5,372 bases of DNA from Variovorax sp. (GTDB taxonomy: Bacteria; Pseudomonadota; Gammaproteobacteria; Burkholderiales; Burkholderiaceae_C). Of the stretch, positions 4,571 to 5,372 are shown in pieces. How positions within the stretch are numbered: position 1 is the first letter of the stretch; every line of letters begins with the position of its first letter. The notes beneath the pieces were generated by a model. It was not told where the DNA came from. It did no database searches and saw only the letters and a list, made by a program, of their open reading frames with translations. A program made the translations under genes and the position numbers. The DNA is taken from the NCBI GenBank assembly GCA_028292145.1, contig JAQGMX010000326.1:1-5372 (forward strand). The letters run 5' to 3'.

Positions 4571-4606
4571 TTATCGGGCTTATGCGGCGGCGGCGGCCCC
4601 GAATAA
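4571..4606. repeat. Imperfect inverted repeat in the fliE-fliF divergent region
   Basis: TTATCGGGC (4571-4579) is an inverted match to GCCCCGAATAA (4596-4606) allowing two single-base bulges, with a CGG-repeat spacer. Its outer ends carry -10-like sequences for each direction: GATAAA on the minus strand (4575-4570) and AATAAT on the plus strand (4602-4607). Divergent fliE and fliF promoters may therefore be arranged symmetrically here. No good -35 was found for either, as expected if an activator such as FlhDC is needed, but no FlhDC box could be recognised with confidence. Confidence 0.3.
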
Positions 4607-4611
4607 TCGCT

Positions 4612-4643
4612 CGGAGCGTGAAGCAACCGTGCTTCTCGTTCTG
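4612..4643 (+). promoter_or_regulatory. Strong stem-loop in the presumed fliF leader
   Basis: Bases 4612-4625 pair with 4630-4643 around an ACCG loop: a 14-position stem with two G-T wobbles and one T-T mismatch, and a perfect 6-bp top (GAAGCA/TGCTTC). It ends 31 nt before the fliF ATG. It could be an mRNA stability or translation element of fliF, or a protein-binding palindrome. There is no strong T-tract after it, so an ordinary terminator is unlikely. Confidence 0.5.
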
Positions 4644-4674
4644 CCGCTTTCCCGCAGCCCTACCGATCCCACGC

Positions 4675-5372
4675 ATGTCCGCCGTCGCACAAATACCTGC
4701 TGCCGTCATCACTCCCACCGCCGCCCCCTGGGCCGGCCGGCTTGCGACCATGGACCGGGGTCAGCGCATGCGCCTGGCCGTCGGCGCGGCGGTGTTGATC
4801 GCGGTGGCCGTCGCGGCAATCGTGATCGGTCGCCAGCCTGACTGGCGCGTGCTCTACGCGAACCTGGGCGACAAGGACGGCGGTGCCGTCATCGCGCAGC
4901 TCGCGACGATGAACATTCCTTATAAGTATGCAGAGGGCGGCGGCGCGGTGATGGTGCCGGCCGACAAGGTGCACGATGTGCGCCTGCGCCTTGCCTCGCA
5001 AGGTTTGCCGAAGGGCTCGGTCGCCGGCTTCGAGCTGATGGAGAACAACCGTTTCGGCATGACGCAGTTCCAGGAGAAGCTCAGCTTTCAGCGCGGGCTC
5101 GAAGGCGAGCTGACGCGGTCGATCCAGGCGCTGGGTTCGGTGCAGAGCGCGCGCGTGCATCTGGCGCTGCCGCAGCAGAACGGCTTTTTTCGCGAGCAGC
5201 AGAAGCCGTCGGCGTCGGTATTGCTGAGCCTGTACCCGGGCCGCACGCTGGAACGCAGCCAGATCGCCGGCATCGTGCATCTGGTCGCTTCGAGCGTGCC
5301 CGAGCTGGCGCCGTCGGCGGTCAGCGTGCTGGACGACAGCGGCAAGCTGCTGTCGAACACCGGCGACGCTGC
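4675..5372 (+). CDS. fliF: FliF flagellar MS-ring protein, N-terminal part (gene runs off the right edge)
   Basis: The reading frame stays open from ATG 4675 to the window end, 232 residues plus two bases. FliF forms the MS ring in the inner membrane, the first structure of the basal body. Visible are a short cytoplasmic N-terminus, a transmembrane helix (about 34-52, 'AVGAAVLIAVAVAAIVIG'), then the periplasmic YscJ/FliF ring-building modules. Family motifs: 'DWRVLYANLGDKDGGAVIAQL' region (56-76), 'VMVPADKVHDVRLRLASQGLP' region (92-112), 'GFELMENNRFGMTQFQEKL' (118-136), 'QRGLEGELTRSI' (139-150), 'VQSARVHLALP' (156-166) and 'KPSASVLLSLYPGRTL' (177-192). No Shine-Dalgarno precedes the ATG. An in-frame GTG at 4618 lies inside the leader hairpin and is unlikely as a start. 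The long C-terminal part that binds FliG lies outside the window. Confidence 0.95.
   Translation, partial: MSAVAQIPAAVITPTAAPWAGRLATMDRGQRMRLAVGAAVLIAVAVAAIVIGRQPDWRVLYANLGDKDGGAVIAQLATMNIPYKYAEGGGAVMVPADKVHDVRLRLASQGLPKGSVAGFELMENNRFGMTQFQEKLSFQRGLEGELTRSIQALGSVQSARVHLALPQQNGFFREQQKPSASVLLSLYPGRTLERSQIAGIVHLVASSVPELAPSAVSVLDDSGKLLSNTGDA

Noticed and set aside
4571..4578. CCCGATAA on the minus strand, 7 of 8 to the sigma-28 -10, upstream of fliE
   Set aside because: The bases 11 bp further upstream are GC repeats with no resemblance to a sigma-28 -35, and fliE is normally an early gene not driven by FliA.
4508..4674. FlhDC binding box between fliE and fliF
   Set aside because: I looked for the enteric two-part consensus and found only fragmentary matches with wrong spacing or order, so no site is claimed.
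4660..5280. 206-codon minus-strand open frame opposite fliF
   Set aside because: It lies antisense to an unmistakable FliF frame and has the His/Arg/Gln bias of a shadow.
1..5372. tRNA, rRNA, CRISPR array, insertion sequence or phage attachment site
   Set aside because: No cloverleaf, regular spaced repeats, transposase or integrase fragments, or paired direct repeats bounding the accessory genes were seen on reading both strands.

Overview
The window looks like chromosomal DNA from a high-GC betaproteobacterium, most likely of the order Burkholderiales (Alcaligenaceae or Comamonadaceae type). The reasons are the codon use, the style of the FliS, FliT and FliF proteins, and a stand-alone Bug-family (tripartite tricarboxylate transporter) binding protein, a family that is greatly expanded in that order. 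I could not run a database search, so the genus is left open.

Both ends carry flagellar assembly genes. At the left, on the plus strand, are the C-terminal end of fliD (filament cap), then fliS (flagellin export chaperone) and fliT (FliD chaperone). A good sigma-28 (FliA) type promoter lies in the fliD-fliS gap. At the right, fliE (minus) and fliF (plus, cut by the window end) diverge from a 167-bp intergenic region. That region holds a strong hairpin in the presumed fliF leader and an imperfect inverted repeat.

Between fliT and fliE lie about 2.8 kb that are not flagellar structural genes. In order they are: a type II toxin-antitoxin operon on the minus strand, closely resembling plasmid PemI/PemK (Kis/Kid), with an 'alternating palindrome' over its promoter; a solitary Bug-type periplasmic solute-binding protein gene (minus); a divergent Crp/Fnr-family regulator (plus) whose phosphate-binding cassette has His in place of the usual Arg; and a 42-codon gene (minus) for a tiny predicted membrane protein. 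The tiny gene has a perfect AGGAGG ribosome-binding site and converges on the regulator gene. The stretch from the regulator promoter to the end of fliE is visibly more AT-rich than the flagellar genes.

Working model: the two flagellar blocks belong to one late/early flagellar cluster that has been split by, or has acquired, an accessory island. The Crp/Fnr regulator may act locally. An inverted repeat (TTGTA-N7-TACAA) overlaps its own presumptive -10, and a related TTGT/ACAA palindrome lies just upstream of the tiny membrane protein gene. This regulatory link is inference. I see no tRNA, rRNA, CRISPR array, insertion sequence or obvious attachment-site duplication.
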